From Streptomyces griseoluteus (GTDB lineage: Bacteria > Actinomycetota > Actinomycetes > Streptomycetales > Streptomycetaceae): a DNA stretch of 64,000 bases. The stretch lies in contig NZ_SRRU01000001.1 of the NCBI RefSeq assembly GCF_004784465.1, positions 248,001-312,000 of the forward strand, written 5' to 3'. How positions within the stretch are numbered: the first letter of the stretch is position 1; each line of letters starts with the position of its first letter. The notes beneath the pieces were generated by a model. It was not told the DNA's origin and made no database searches. It was given only the letters and a program-made list of their open reading frames with translations. Shown here one piece after another: positions 38,150 through 47,724 of this stretch. Made by a program: the position numbers and the translations under genes.

Positions 38150-39733
38150 ATGAGCGGGGGAGAACAGCACTGGAACGAAGACACCCAACGCTGGGAGACG
38201 GGGCCCGGCACCGCCTCGGCCCCGACCCCACCACCCCCGTCCCGCCCGGACCACGCCCCGGCTCCGGTATGGCCCCCGGCGGGCCCCGACGGGCCACCGG
38301 CCTCCGAGTGGCCGGCCGCCCCCACGGAGGCCCCCGACACCCCGGCCTCCACCTGGCCACCGGCAGACCGCCGCACGCCGCCCGCCCCGGCCGGTCCGCC
38401 GGCCGATTCCCCGTCTTCCGCCGATCCGTCGCCCACCACCCGGCCCCCGGCCGAGCAGACGACATCCACCGACCCCTCCGCGCCCGGAGGGCCGACGGCC
38501 GGTGCCCGGCCCCCGGAGGGACCCTCGGCATCCGCCGCTCTCTCCGCTTCTGCGGGTTCGACCCCGGGCCGGTCCTCGGAGGAGCCTCAGGCATCCGCCG
38601 CGGGCTCCACGTCCACGGGGACGACGGCCGGCGACCGGTCGTCGGCGGAGCGCTCGGCGTCCGCCTCCGCCGGCTCCTTCACGTCGCAGGGGGCGACGGC
38701 TGGTACCCGGCCCCCGGTCGAGCCCTCGGCGTCTGCCGACCCCTCCGCCGCCGGGCCGCCGACCGGGACCGGGCCCTCGGCCGACCCCTGGGCTCCCACC
38801 TGGCCGCCCGCAGGCGTGCGTACGCCCCCTTCCTCGTCCTGGCCGCCGGCCGAGGCTTCCGCGCATGCCGAGCCCCCGACCGCCTCGTGGCCCCCGGCCG
38901 AGCCGGCCGCCGCCTGGCCGTCTGCCGATTCCTCGTCCCCGGCCGCCGCCTGGCCCCCCACCGCTCCGACCTCCGCCTTCCCCGCCGGCACCTGGCCCCC
39001 CGCCGACCCGGCACCGCCCCGCAGCGGCCCCAGCCGTCGCCTCCTCTGGTCCGTCATCGTCGGGGCGGCGGCAGCCGGGATCGCGGTGAGCCTGGTGCTG
39101 ACGCTGGTCGTCGGGAAGGACGACGGGGATGACCGGAGCCAGAAGGGACAGAGGCACAGCTCCTCCGCGCCCGTGACCCGTAGCCCGAGCCCCGTCTCCG
39201 GTTCACCCACCCCCAGCCCCTCGCCCAGCGCACCCCCCGCCGGATACGAGCTGCACGACGACGGTGAGGGATTCCGGGTGGCCGTGCCCGAGGGGTGGAC
39301 GCGGGCCACCGTGCCCTCCGAGTACGGAATGGCCGTGGTGAACTTCCGCAGCCCGGACCGGGAGCACAGGCTGCAGGTGTACGAGGTGTCGGAGGCGAGC
39401 CCGGAAGCTTCCTTCGACCTGTACCTCTCGGACCAGACGGCCAAGCCGCGCGGATTCGAGCAGCTGGGGCTGACCAACCTGGACGAGGGGGACTTCACCG
39501 GGTCCCGGCTGGAGTACCTCGCCGACACCATCCGGAACGAGCCCGATGTCGGGACCTGGCACGTCTACGACGAGCGTTTCGTCGCCGCCGACGGCAAGAT
39601 CTACGCGCTCGCCGCGTACGGCCCGGACGCCGACGGCAGGGAGGACGAGCTGGAACTCCTCACCACCGCGCTCGCCTGGTTCTGCCCGCCCGGCATGAAC
39701 TGCGACCCGGCCGGGAACGCGGCGCTGGACTGA
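38150..39733 (+). CDS. Single-pass membrane protein with Pro/Ser repeat head
   Basis: Protein of 527 residues (MSGGEQHWNEDTQRWETGPG), behind GAGGGGGG. Residues 20-300 are imperfect repeats rich in W, P, S, A (TWPPADxR, ASWPPAEPAAAWP), cytoplasmic and disordered. One membrane helix follows (LLWSVIVGAAAAGIAVSLVLTLVV), then a Ser/Pro linker and an extracytoplasmic domain (YELHDDGEGFRVAVPEGWTRA, ALAWFCPPGMNC). The outer domain resembles the sensor region found on some Streptomyces Ser/Thr kinases, but no kinase domain is present. It is the third gene of a compact cluster with the two GSTFA proteins. Confidence 0.75.
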   Translation: MSGGEQHWNEDTQRWETGPGTASAPTPPPPSRPDHAPAPVWPPAGPDGPPASEWPAAPTEAPDTPASTWPPADRRTPPAPAGPPADSPSSADPSPTTRPPAEQTTSTDPSAPGGPTAGARPPEGPSASAALSASAGSTPGRSSEEPQASAAGSTSTGTTAGDRSSAERSASASAGSFTSQGATAGTRPPVEPSASADPSAAGPPTGTGPSADPWAPTWPPAGVRTPPSSSWPPAEASAHAEPPTASWPPAEPAAAWPSADSSSPAAAWPPTAPTSAFPAGTWPPADPAPPRSGPSRRLLWSVIVGAAAAGIAVSLVLTLVVGKDDGDDRSQKGQRHSSSAPVTRSPSPVSGSPTPSPSPSAPPAGYELHDDGEGFRVAVPEGWTRATVPSEYGMAVVNFRSPDREHRLQVYEVSEASPEASFDLYLSDQTAKPRGFEQLGLTNLDEGDFTGSRLEYLADTIRNEPDVGTWHVYDERFVAADGKIYALAAYGPDADGREDELELLTTALAWFCPPGMNCDPAGNAALD

Positions 39734-39870
39734 TCGAATAGACCCGGTTCGCACGGTTGCGTACCGCGGTCGTGATCCACGCCACCCTTTCGCGTCCGAT
39801 TCATCCGCCTTTCTCCCGTATTTTCCGTGAGCCAGCGCACTTTCGGCCATCAAATGCGCATGCGCTTCTT

Positions 39871-39887
39871 CCGCATCGGGCATGCGG
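39871..39887. promoter_or_regulatory. Inverted repeat upstream of betaine locus
   Basis: CCGCAT and ATGCGG flank a five-base CGGGC spacer 69 bases before the aldehyde dehydrogenase start. It may be an operator or a short leader hairpin. The rest of 39734-39955 holds no clear element. Confidence 0.35.
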
Positions 39888-39955
39888 TCATCCGCCCGGA
39901 GGTGGCAGCTCTGTCACACAGGGCGTCTGAACAGGAACGGAAGGCAAAACCGATC

Positions 39956-41476
39956 ATGGCGGACAGAACGGAACGACCGGCCGAGGCCACCATTCACGCC
40001 GGAGGCGAGTGGCTGGAAGCGGACTCCGGTGCGACCCGCGAGATCCTCGACCCCGCGGACGGCAAGCCCTTCGCCGTCGTCGCGGAGGGCGGCAGCGAGG
40101 ACGTCGACCGGGCGGTGGCCGCAGCCCGCCGCGCGTTCGACGAGGGCCCGTGGCCGCACACGCCGGTCGCCGAGCGTGCCGCCCTGCTGCGCCGCGTCGC
40201 CGACCTCCTGGTCCGCGACCGTGAGGAGCTGGGCCTGCTGGAGAGCAGGGACGCGGGCAAGACCGTCGAGGAGGGCCGCGTCGACATCGACTGCGTCGCC
40301 GACGCCTTCCGCTACTTCGCGGATCTGGTCGCCGCCGAGGCGCCCGGCCGGGTGGTCGACGCGGGCTCGCCCGACATCCACAGCGTCGTCGTGCACGAGC
40401 CGGTCGGTGTCTGCTCGCTGATCACCCCGTGGAACTATCCGCTGCTCCAGGCGAGCTGGAAGATCGCCCCGGCGCTCGCCGCGGGCAACACCTTCGTGAT
40501 CAAGCCCAGCGAGATCACCCCGATGACCACCATCGCGCTCATCGAGCTGCTGGTGGAGGCCGGACTCCCCGAGGGCGTCGCGGGCCTGGTCACCGGCCCC
40601 GGTCACACCGTCGGCGCCCGCTTGGCCGATCACCCCGACGTCGACCTCGTCTCCTTCACCGGCGGCCTGGTCAGCGGCGTCAAGGTGGCCCAGGCCGCCG
40701 CGCCGAGCGTGAAGAAGGTCGCCCTGGAACTCGGCGGCAAGAACCCCAACGTGGTCTTCGCCGACGCCTGCGCCACCGAAGAAGGCTTCGACACCGCCGT
40801 CGACCAGGCCCTCAACGCCGCCTTCATCCACAGCGGCCAGGTCTGCTCGGCCGGCGGACGCCTCATCATCGAGGAGTCCGTCCGGGACCGCTTCGTCGCC
40901 GAACTCGCGTCCCGCGCCCGGAAGATCAGGCTCGGCCGCGGCACCGTACCCGGCGTCGAGTGCGGCCCGCTCGTCTCCGAGCAGCAGCGCGCCAAGACCG
41001 AGGACTTCGTCGCCTCCGCGCTCGCCGAGGGCGCGCGCCTGGTCTGCGGTGGCAAGCGCCCCGAGCCCACCGCCGACCGCCCGGAGTCCGGCTACTTCTA
41101 CGAGCCGACCGTCCTCGACCACTGCCACCGCGAGATGCGCGTCGTGCGGGAGGAGGTCTTCGGACCCGTCCTCACCGTCGAGACCTTCCGCACCGAGGAC
41201 GAGGCGGTCACCCTCGCCAACGACACCGAGTACGGCCTCGCGGGCGCCGTCTGGACCGCGGACCCCGGCCGCGCCCGGCGCGTCGCCGCCCGGCTGCGGC
41301 ACGGCACCGTGTGGATCAACGACTTCCACCCCTATCTGCCACAGGCGGAGTGGGGCGGCTTCGGCAAGAGCGGCACCGGCCGCGAACTGGGCCCCGCCGG
41401 CCTCGCCGAGTACCGCGAGACCAAGCACGTGTACCAGAACCTCGCCCCGAGCCCGGTGCGCTGGTTCGCCGGCTGA
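39956..41476 (+). CDS. Betaine-aldehyde-type NAD-dependent aldehyde dehydrogenase
   Basis: Protein of 506 residues (MADRTERPAEATIHAGGEWLEAD). It probably oxidises betaine aldehyde to glycine betaine, completing choline oxidation begun by the next enzyme. The NAD-binding ITPWNYPLLQASWKIAPALAAGN and IKPSEITP, catalytic Glu258 in ALELGGKNPN and Cys297 in HSGQVCSAGGR are all present. GGAAGG sits 13 bases before the ATG. The neighbours (GMC oxidoreductase, betaine ABC transporter) support the substrate call. Other aldehydes cannot be excluded from sequence alone. Confidence 0.92.
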   Translation: MADRTERPAEATIHAGGEWLEADSGATREILDPADGKPFAVVAEGGSEDVDRAVAAARRAFDEGPWPHTPVAERAALLRRVADLLVRDREELGLLESRDAGKTVEEGRVDIDCVADAFRYFADLVAAEAPGRVVDAGSPDIHSVVVHEPVGVCSLITPWNYPLLQASWKIAPALAAGNTFVIKPSEITPMTTIALIELLVEAGLPEGVAGLVTGPGHTVGARLADHPDVDLVSFTGGLVSGVKVAQAAAPSVKKVALELGGKNPNVVFADACATEEGFDTAVDQALNAAFIHSGQVCSAGGRLIIEESVRDRFVAELASRARKIRLGRGTVPGVECGPLVSEQQRAKTEDFVASALAEGARLVCGGKRPEPTADRPESGYFYEPTVLDHCHREMRVVREEVFGPVLTVETFRTEDEAVTLANDTEYGLAGAVWTADPGRARRVAARLRHGTVWINDFHPYLPQAEWGGFGKSGTGRELGPAGLAEYRETKHVYQNLAPSPVRWFAG

Positions 41477-41530
41477 CCCCGGCCCCCGCAGACCTTCTAC
41501 GACCTCCCGCCCCCAGGAGTCAGACACCCC

Positions 41531-43063
41531 ATGCCCGAACACACCCACGAGTACGACTACGTCGTCGTCGGCGGCGGCACGGCGGGCTCCGTCATCGCCT
41601 CCCGCCTGACCGAGAACCCGGACGTCACCGTCGCCGTCATCGAGGGCGGCCCGAGCGACGTCGACCGCGACGACGTGCTCACGCTGCGCCGCTGGATGGG
41701 CCTGCTCGGCGGCGACCTCGACTACGACTACCCGACCACCGAGCAGCCGCGCGGCAACTCCCACATCCGGCACAGCCGGGCCCGCGTGCTCGGCGGCTGT
41801 TCCTCGCACAACACCCTGATCTCCTTCAAGCCGCTCCCCTCCGACTGGGACGAGTGGGAGCAGGCCGGGGCCACCGGCTGGGGCGCCGTGCAGATGGAGG
41901 CGTACTTCGCCCGGCTGAAGAACAACATCGTCCCGGTGGACGAGAACGACCGCAACGCCATCGCGCGGGACTTCGTGGACGCCGCGCAGTCCACGCTCGG
42001 CGTGCCGCGCGTCGAGGGCTTCAACAAGAAGCCGTTCAACGACGGCGTCGGCTTCTTCGACCTCGCCTACCACCCCGAGAACAACAAGCGCTCCTCGGCC
42101 TCCGTCGCCTATCTCCACCCGGTGATGGACGAGCGCCCCAATCTCCACCTCTTCCTGGAGACCTGGGCGTACAAGCTGGAGCTGGACGGCACCCGCGCCG
42201 AGGGCGTGCACGTCCGCACCAAGGACGGCCGCGAACTGCTGGTCAAGGCGCGCAGCGAGGTGATCCTCTGCGCCGGCGCCGTCGACACCCCGCGCCTGCT
42301 GCTGCACTCGGGCATCGGCCCGCGCGCCGACCTGGAGGCCCTCGGCATCCCGGTCGTGCTGGACCTGCCGGGCGTCGGCGAGAACCTGCTCGACCACCCG
42401 GAGTCGGTCATCGTCTGGGAGACCCACGGGCCCATCCCGGAGAACTCCGCGATGGACTCCGACGCGGGCCTGTTCGTCCGCCGCGACCCCGAACACGCGG
42501 GCCCGGACCTGATGTTCCACTTCTACCAGATCCCGTTCACGGACAATCCGGAGCGCCTCGGCTACGAGCGGCCCGAGTTCGGCGTCTCCATGACCCCGAA
42601 CATCCCCAAGCCCCGGAGCCGCGGCCGCCTCTACCTCACCAGCGCCGACCCCGAGGTCAAGCCCGCGCTGGACTTCCGGTACTTCACCGACGAGGACGAC
42701 TACGACGCCAAGACCCTGGTCGACGGCATCCGTATCGCCCGCGAGGTGGCCAAGTCGGAGCCGCTGGCCCACTGGCTCAAGCGCGAGGTCTGCCCCGGAC
42801 CCGAGGTCCAGGGCGACGAGGAGCTGAGCGAGTACGCGCGCAAGGTCGCGCACACCGTGTACCACCCGGCCGGTACCTGCAAGATGGGCGCCGCCGATGA
42901 CGAACTCGCCGTGGTCGACCCCGAGTTGCGTGTCCGGGGTCTGCACGGCATCCGCATAGCCGACGCGTCCGTCTTTCCGACGATGACCGCGGTGAACCCG
43001 ATGATCGGAGTGCTCATGGTCGGGGAGAAGGCCGTCGAACTGATCGGTGGTGACGCGCGATGA
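41531..43063 (+). CDS. GMC-family oxidoreductase, probable choline dehydrogenase
   Basis: Protein of 510 residues ([26 protein letters not shown]). The FAD-binding GGGTAGSV (14-21), the GMC signature [20 protein letters not shown] (with CSSHN, where FAD may be linked to His) and the second signature [17 protein letters not shown] are visible. The catalytic pair lies in [11 protein letters not shown] (His) and TAVNPMIGV (Asn). It would oxidise choline to betaine aldehyde for the enzyme upstream. It overlaps the ABC ATPase by ATGA, so uptake and oxidation are one operon. Confidence 0.9.
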   Translation: MPEHTHEYDYVVVGGGTAGSVIASRLTENPDVTVAVIEGGPSDVDRDDVLTLRRWMGLLGGDLDYDYPTTEQPRGNSHIRHSRARVLGGCSSHNTLISFKPLPSDWDEWEQAGATGWGAVQMEAYFARLKNNIVPVDENDRNAIARDFVDAAQSTLGVPRVEGFNKKPFNDGVGFFDLAYHPENNKRSSASVAYLHPVMDERPNLHLFLETWAYKLELDGTRAEGVHVRTKDGRELLVKARSEVILCAGAVDTPRLLLHSGIGPRADLEALGIPVVLDLPGVGENLLDHPESVIVWETHGPIPENSAMDSDAGLFVRRDPEHAGPDLMFHFYQIPFTDNPERLGYERPEFGVSMTPNIPKPRSRGRLYLTSADPEVKPALDFRYFTDEDDYDAKTLVDGIRIAREVAKSEPLAHWLKREVCPGPEVQGDEELSEYARKVAHTVYHPAGTCKMGAADDELAVVDPELRVRGLHGIRIADASVFPTMTAVNPMIGVLMVGEKAVELIGGDAR

Positions 43064-44202
43064 CGCTCACCGTTCCCACCCGTAAGCCGCCCACCTCCGC
43101 CGAAGGGTCCGACGCGCCGGTCTTCGCCGTCGACGGCCTGTGGAAGGTGTTCGGCCCCAAGCCCGGGCGCGTCCCCGCCGACCCGGCGCTGGCCGCGCTG
43201 AGCCCCGCCGAGCTGCGCGCCGAGACCGGCTGCACGGCCGCCGTGCGGGACGTGTCCTTCGAGGTCCGCAAGGGCGAGGTCTTCGTCGTCATGGGCCTGT
43301 CCGGCTCCGGCAAGTCCACCCTGGTGCGCTGTCTGACCCGGCTGATCGAGCCCACCGCGGGCACCATCGCCATCGACGGCGAGGACGTACGCGCCATGGA
43401 CCGCGGCCGGCTGCGCGAACTGCGCCGTCACCGGGCCGCGATGGTCTTCCAGCACTTCGGTCTGCTGCCCCACCGCACGGTCCTCGACAACGTCGCCTAC
43501 GGCCTGGAGATCCAGGGCATGGGCCGTGCCGAGCGGCGCGAGAAGGCCGCCGAGGTCGTCGCCAAGGTCGGTCTGGCCGGCATGGAGAAGCGCCGCCCCG
43601 GTCAGCTCTCCGGCGGTCAGCGCCAGCGTGTCGGGCTCGCCCGCGCCCTCGCCGTCGACCCCGAGGTGCTGCTGTTCGACGAGCCGTTCAGCGCGCTCGA
43701 CCCGCTGATCCGGCGCGACATGCAGGACGAGGTCGCCCGCCTGCACAGCGAAGAGGGCCGCACCATGGTCTTCATCACCCACGACCTCACCGAGGCCCTC
43801 AAGCTCGGCGACCGCATCGCCCTGATGCGCGACGGCCGCGTGGTCCAGCTCGGCACCCCGGAGGAGATCGTCAACTCCCCGGCCGACGACTACGTCCGCG
43901 AGTTCGTCCGTGACGTGCCGCGCGAGCAGGTCGTCACCTGCCGCACCGCCATGCGCCCCGCCTCCCTGGAGGAGGCCGGCAGCGGCCCCGCCGTGCGCCC
44001 CGAGGCCCCCGTCGCCGAGGCCATCGAGGCCGTCGCCCGTGCCGGTGAACCGGCCCGCGTGATGGACCACGGCACCTGCATGGGCGTCGTCGACTCCGAC
44101 GCCCTGCTCAACGTGGTCGCGGGCACCGGCACGGCCGCCCCCGCCGAGCGGGAGGCCGAGCCCACCCTCGTGTCCGCCGCTCCCCGGCCCAAGGCGGTCT
44201 GA
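43060..44202 (+). CDS. Glycine betaine / proline ABC transporter ATPase
   Basis: Protein of 380 residues ([20 protein letters not shown]). Walker A is GLSGSGKST (79-87), the signature [18 protein letters not shown], Walker [15 protein letters not shown] and the switch His in VFITHDL. The insertion before Walker A ([19 protein letters not shown]) is characteristic of OpuA/ProV-type ATPases. The C-terminal segment holds a single CBS-like half ([36 protein letters not shown]), the osmotic-sensing region in this family. It is coupled to the oxidoreductase upstream (ATGA) and to the permease downstream (TGATG, one shared base). Confidence 0.95.
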   Translation: MTLTVPTRKPPTSAEGSDAPVFAVDGLWKVFGPKPGRVPADPALAALSPAELRAETGCTAAVRDVSFEVRKGEVFVVMGLSGSGKSTLVRCLTRLIEPTAGTIAIDGEDVRAMDRGRLRELRRHRAAMVFQHFGLLPHRTVLDNVAYGLEIQGMGRAERREKAAEVVAKVGLAGMEKRRPGQLSGGQRQRVGLARALAVDPEVLLFDEPFSALDPLIRRDMQDEVARLHSEEGRTMVFITHDLTEALKLGDRIALMRDGRVVQLGTPEEIVNSPADDYVREFVRDVPREQVVTCRTAMRPASLEEAGSGPAVRPEAPVAEAIEAVARAGEPARVMDHGTCMGVVDSDALLNVVAGTGTAAPAEREAEPTLVSAAPRPKAV

Positions 44203-46145
44203 TGGCCACGATCACCGCCCCCGCGGCCCGGCGCGCCCTGCCCGGCCTGCTGAAGTCCCGTCCGGCGGCCAAGCTGCTCACGCTCGCCGTCGCCGCCGTG
44301 ATCCTCGTCCCCCTGCTCGACAGCCGGTGGGGCAGCGGACACTGGCCGCACGCCCTGACCGTGAGCCTCACCGGCCCGCTCGGCGACGCCAGCGACTGGG
44401 TGATGAACAACCGGGACAGCCACCCCCTGTTCCTGTACTTCTTCGGCCACATCAGCAACGCCGTCGTGCTCTGCGTACGCGGTGTCTACCTCGCCCTGCT
44501 CGCCATGGGCTGGGTCGGCGTCACCGCGCTCGGCGCCCTGGTCGCCTGGCGGGTGGCCGGAGTACGGCTCGCGGCCGGGACGGCCGTGGCGTTCCTCGCC
44601 TGCGGCGCGCTCGGCATGTGGCTGCCCACCATGCAGACGCTCGCGCTCATGGTGGCCGCCGTGCTCGCGTCCGTCGCCGTCGGCGTCCTGCTCGGCCTCG
44701 CCGCCGGGCTCTCCGACCGGCTGGACCGCGCCCTGCGCCCGGTGCTCGACACCATGCAGGTGCTCCCGGCCTTCGCCTACCTGCTGCCCGTGGTGCTGGT
44801 CTTCGGCATCGGCGTCCCCGCCGCCGTCCTCGCCACCGTGGTCTACGCCGCCCCGCCGATGGCGCGGCTCACCGCGCTCGGCCTGCGCGGCGCCGACCCC
44901 GAGGTGCTGGAGGCCGTCCGCTCGCTGGGCGCCACCCCGCGCCAGCGGCTGCTGACCGCCCGCATCCCGCTGGCCCGCAAGGAACTCCTGCTCGGTCTCA
45001 ACCAGACGATCATGATGGCGCTGTCCATGGCCGTCATCGCCTCCGTGATCGGCGCCGGCGGCCTCGGTGACCGCGTCTACCAGGCGCTGGCCTCCGTCGA
45101 CGTCGGTGCCGCCCTCGCGGCCGGCATCCCGATCGTGCTGCTCGCCATCGTGCTGGACCGGGTGACCGGCGCCGCCGGCCGCGCCGCCGACAACACGGGT
45201 GAGTCCCGTCGCACGGTGTGGCTCCTCGCGCTCGCCGGCACCGCCGTCGCGGCGGTCGCCGCCCGGCTGCTCGGCCGCGCCGAGTGGCCCGCCGGCGCCA
45301 CCCTGAACATCGCGGAGCCGGTCAACCACGCCGTCAACTGGATGACCGCGCACCTCTACTCCGGCGTCCCCGTCATCGGCGGCACCGCCGACTGGGCCGC
45401 GCACTTCACCACCTGGATGCTGGACCCGCTCCGCGACGGCCTGCGCGCGCTGCCCTGGTGGTCGGTGCTGCTGATCGTCGCCGCGCTGGCGTGGCTGATC
45501 GGCACCTGGCGCACCGCGCTGACCGCCACCCTCGCCATGGCCGCGATCGGTGTGCTCGGCGTCTGGGACTCCTCCCTCGACACCCTCTCCCAGGTGCTGG
45601 CCGCCGTCGCCGTGACCCTGGTCCTCGGCATCGCCACCGGTATCGCGGCCGCCCGCAGCGACCGGGTGGACCGGATGCTGCGCCCGGTGCTGGACGTGTT
45701 CCAGACCATGCCGCAGTTCGTGTACCTGATCCCGGTCGTCGCCCTGTTCGGCGTCGGCCGCGCCCCCGCCGTCGTCGCCGCCGTGGTCTACGCCCTCCCG
45801 GCCGTCGTCCGGATCACCGCGCAGGGCCTGCGCCAGGTCGACCCGGCCGCCCTGGAGTCCGCCCGCTCGCTCGGCGCCACCGGCCGCCAGCAGCTCTGGC
45901 AGGTCCAGCTTCCGCTCGCCCGCCGCTCGCTGCTGCTCGCGGTGAACCAGGGCGTGGTCCTGGTCCTCGCCGTCGTCATCATCGGCGGTCTGGTCGGCGC
46001 GGGCGCCCTCGGCTACGACGTCGCCTTCGGCCTCGCCCAGGGCGACCTCGCCACCGGCCTGGTCGCCGGTGCCGCGATCGTCTGCCTCGGCCTGATGCTC
46101 GACCGGGTCACCCAGCCCACCGGCCGCGCGAAGAAGGGAGCGTGA
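44202..46145 (+). CDS. Glycine betaine ABC permease, two fused permease domains
   Basis: Protein of 647 residues ([22 protein letters not shown]). Two BPD_transp_1 domains lie in tandem, each with an EAA-type loop: EAVRSLGATPRQRLLTARIP near residue 235 and ESARSLGATGRQQLWQVQLP near 550. Each is followed by the same downstream pattern (GAGGLGDRVYQA and GAGALGYDVAFG). The duplication means that one polypeptide could form the whole dimeric channel, in contrast to the usual single-domain ProW/OpuAB. It starts on the last base of the ATPase stop. The binding protein starts two bases after its own stop. Confidence 0.95.
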   Translation: MATITAPAARRALPGLLKSRPAAKLLTLAVAAVILVPLLDSRWGSGHWPHALTVSLTGPLGDASDWVMNNRDSHPLFLYFFGHISNAVVLCVRGVYLALLAMGWVGVTALGALVAWRVAGVRLAAGTAVAFLACGALGMWLPTMQTLALMVAAVLASVAVGVLLGLAAGLSDRLDRALRPVLDTMQVLPAFAYLLPVVLVFGIGVPAAVLATVVYAAPPMARLTALGLRGADPEVLEAVRSLGATPRQRLLTARIPLARKELLLGLNQTIMMALSMAVIASVIGAGGLGDRVYQALASVDVGAALAAGIPIVLLAIVLDRVTGAAGRAADNTGESRRTVWLLALAGTAVAAVAARLLGRAEWPAGATLNIAEPVNHAVNWMTAHLYSGVPVIGGTADWAAHFTTWMLDPLRDGLRALPWWSVLLIVAALAWLIGTWRTALTATLAMAAIGVLGVWDSSLDTLSQVLAAVAVTLVLGIATGIAAARSDRVDRMLRPVLDVFQTMPQFVYLIPVVALFGVGRAPAVVAAVVYALPAVVRITAQGLRQVDPAALESARSLGATGRQQLWQVQLPLARRSLLLAVNQGVVLVLAVVIIGGLVGAGALGYDVAFGLAQGDLATGLVAGAAIVCLGLMLDRVTQPTGRAKKGA

Positions 46146-46146
46146 C

Positions 46147-47109
46147 ATGCGATTCCGTACGACCCTCTCGGTGAGCGTCGCCGCCGCGTCCGCGCTCGCA
46201 CTGCTCACCGGCTGCGGCGCGGCCGACATGACCAAGCAGGCCAGCCCGTTCGCCAACGCGGGCGGCGCCAGGAGCATGACCCTGTCCGTGCAGTCCTGGG
46301 TGGGCGCGCAGTCCAACGTGGCGGTCGCCAAGTACCTGCTGGAACACAAGATGGGCTACCGCGTCGACACCGTCCAGGTCGACGAGATCCCCGCCTGGGA
46401 CGCGCTCAGCCAGGGCCGCGTCGACGCCCTGCTGGAGGACTGGAGCCACCCCGACCAGGAGAAGCGGTACGTCCACGACAAGAAGACCGTCTCCTACGCG
46501 GGCGGGCTCGGGGTCACCGGGCACATCGGCTGGTTCGTGCCGACGTACTTCGCCAAGCAGCACCCCGACATCACGAACTGGAAGAACCTCAACAAGTACG
46601 CCTCGCAGTTCCGCACCGCCGAGTCCGGCGGCAAGGGCCAGATCATGGACGGCTCCCCGGCCTACGTCACCCACGACAAGGCCCTGGTGAAGAACCTGAA
46701 GCTGAACTACCAGGTCGTCTTCGCCGGGTCCGAGGCCGCGCAGATCACCCAGATCAAGCAGTTCGCCAAGGAGAAGAAGCCCTTCCTGACCTACTGGTAC
46801 ACCCCCCAGTGGCTGTTCAAGAAGGTGCCGATGACCGAGGTGAAGCTCCCGCCGTACAAGGAGGGCTGCGACACCGACGCCGCGAAGATCACCTGCGCCT
46901 ACCCGAAGACCCCGCTGCGCAAGTTCCTCAACGCCGACTTCGCCCGCTCCGGCGGCAAGGGCGCCGCGTTCCTGAAGAAGTTCCAGTGGACCACCGAGGA
47001 TCAGAACGAGGTCTCCCTCATGATCGCGGAGCAGAAGCTCAGCCCGGAGGAGGCCGCGAAGAAGTGGGTCGACGCCCACCCGGACCAGTGGAAGCGCTGG
47101 CTTCCGTGA
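46147..47109 (+). CDS. Glycine-betaine substrate-binding lipoprotein
   Basis: Protein of 320 residues (MRFRTTLSVSVAAASALALLTGCGAADM). The lipobox LLTGC puts the mature N-terminal Cys at about residue 23. The OpuAC-type fold is indicated by VQSWVGAQSNVAVAKYLLE, VDALLEDWSHPDQEKRYV, TGHIGWFVPTYFAKQHPDI and TYWYTPQWLFKK. Trp and Tyr residues of this kind make the cation-pi cage for trimethylammonium groups. It is anchored outside the membrane and delivers betaine or choline to the fused permease. A bidirectional hairpin follows. Confidence 0.95.
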   Translation: MRFRTTLSVSVAAASALALLTGCGAADMTKQASPFANAGGARSMTLSVQSWVGAQSNVAVAKYLLEHKMGYRVDTVQVDEIPAWDALSQGRVDALLEDWSHPDQEKRYVHDKKTVSYAGGLGVTGHIGWFVPTYFAKQHPDITNWKNLNKYASQFRTAESGGKGQIMDGSPAYVTHDKALVKNLKLNYQVVFAGSEAAQITQIKQFAKEKKPFLTYWYTPQWLFKKVPMTEVKLPPYKEGCDTDAAKITCAYPKTPLRKFLNADFARSGGKGAAFLKKFQWTTEDQNEVSLMIAEQKLSPEEAAKKWVDAHPDQWKRWLP

Positions 47110-47116
47110 GCTGACA

Positions 47117-47172
47117 CCGGACGGCGGACGGCGGCGCGTGCCCGGGGGGCCGCGCCGCCGTCCGCCGTCCGG
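47117..47172. terminator. Bidirectional terminator with perfect 22-bp arms
   Basis: The 22 bases at 47117-47138 are an exact reverse complement of 47151-47172, separated by a 12-base loop, between the convergent stops at 47109 and 47178. The stem is built of repeated CGGACGG units. No T-run is present. Confidence 0.85.
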
Positions 47173-47177
47173 GCCGG

Positions 47178-47678
47178 TTACTTGTACTGCCCCGGCGTGT
47201 AGTGCCCCGGCACCATCCGGGTGGACACCGCGAACCGGTTCCAGGCGTTGATCACCGTGATCGCGGCGATCAGCTGCGCCAGCTCCGCCTCCTCGAACTG
47301 CTTGGCGGCGCGCTCGTACACGTCGTCCGGCACGAAGCCCTCGGTGAGGACGGTGACCGCCTCGGTCAGCTCCAGCGCCGCCAGCTCCTTCCCCGTGTAG
47401 AAGTGCCGGGACTCGTCCCACGCGCTGAGCTGCACGATCCGTTCCACGCTCTCCCCGGCCGCGAGCGCGTCCTTGGTGTGCATGTCCAGGCAGTACGCGC
47501 AGTGGTTGAGCTGCGAGGCGCGGATCTTCACCAGCTCCAGCAGCGTCGGGTCGACGCCCTTCCGGGCGGCCGCGTCCAGGCGGACCATGGCCTTGTAGAC
47601 CTCGGGGACGTGCTCGGTCCAGGTCAGGCGGGCAGGGTGCTCGGGGGCGTACTCGGTGGTGTTCTCCGTGGTCTCCAT
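47178..47678 (-). CDS. Carboxymuconolactone decarboxylase / AhpD-like protein
   Basis: Protein of 166 residues (METTENTTEYAPEHPARLTWTEHVPEVYKAM). The AhpD-type redox signature NHCAYCLDMHTKDAL gives Cys60, Cys63 and His67, with IVQLSAWDESRHFYTGKELAALELTEAVT downstream. Such all-helical proteins reduce peroxides through the CxxC pair. It is divergent from a MocR regulator across a 46-base spacer, which points to direct control of this gene. Confidence 0.88.
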   Translation of the reverse strand: METTENTTEYAPEHPARLTWTEHVPEVYKAMVRLDAAARKGVDPTLLELVKIRASQLNHCAYCLDMHTKDALAAGESVERIVQLSAWDESRHFYTGKELAALELTEAVTVLTEGFVPDDVYERAAKQFEEAELAQLIAAITVINAWNRFAVSTRMVPGHYTPGQYK

Positions 47679-47702
47679 GCCTGCAGCCTAGGAGCGAAGC
47701 AG

Positions 47703-47724
47703 CCCAGGAGTATGGTCCATTCCC
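47703..47724. promoter_or_regulatory. Short MocR/AhpD-like divergent spacer with ATGGTCCAT dyad
   Basis: The 46 bases between the two starts contain the 9-base dyad ATGGTCCAT (near 47712-47720), immediately before the MocR ATG. A MocR-family repressor often binds its own divergent promoter, so this is a candidate operator. Confidence 0.35.

Noticed and set aside
39914..42946. Antisense open frame of about 1,000 codons across the betaine genes
   Set aside because: Shadow of the aldehyde dehydrogenase and oxidoreductase genes. No domain or start signal.
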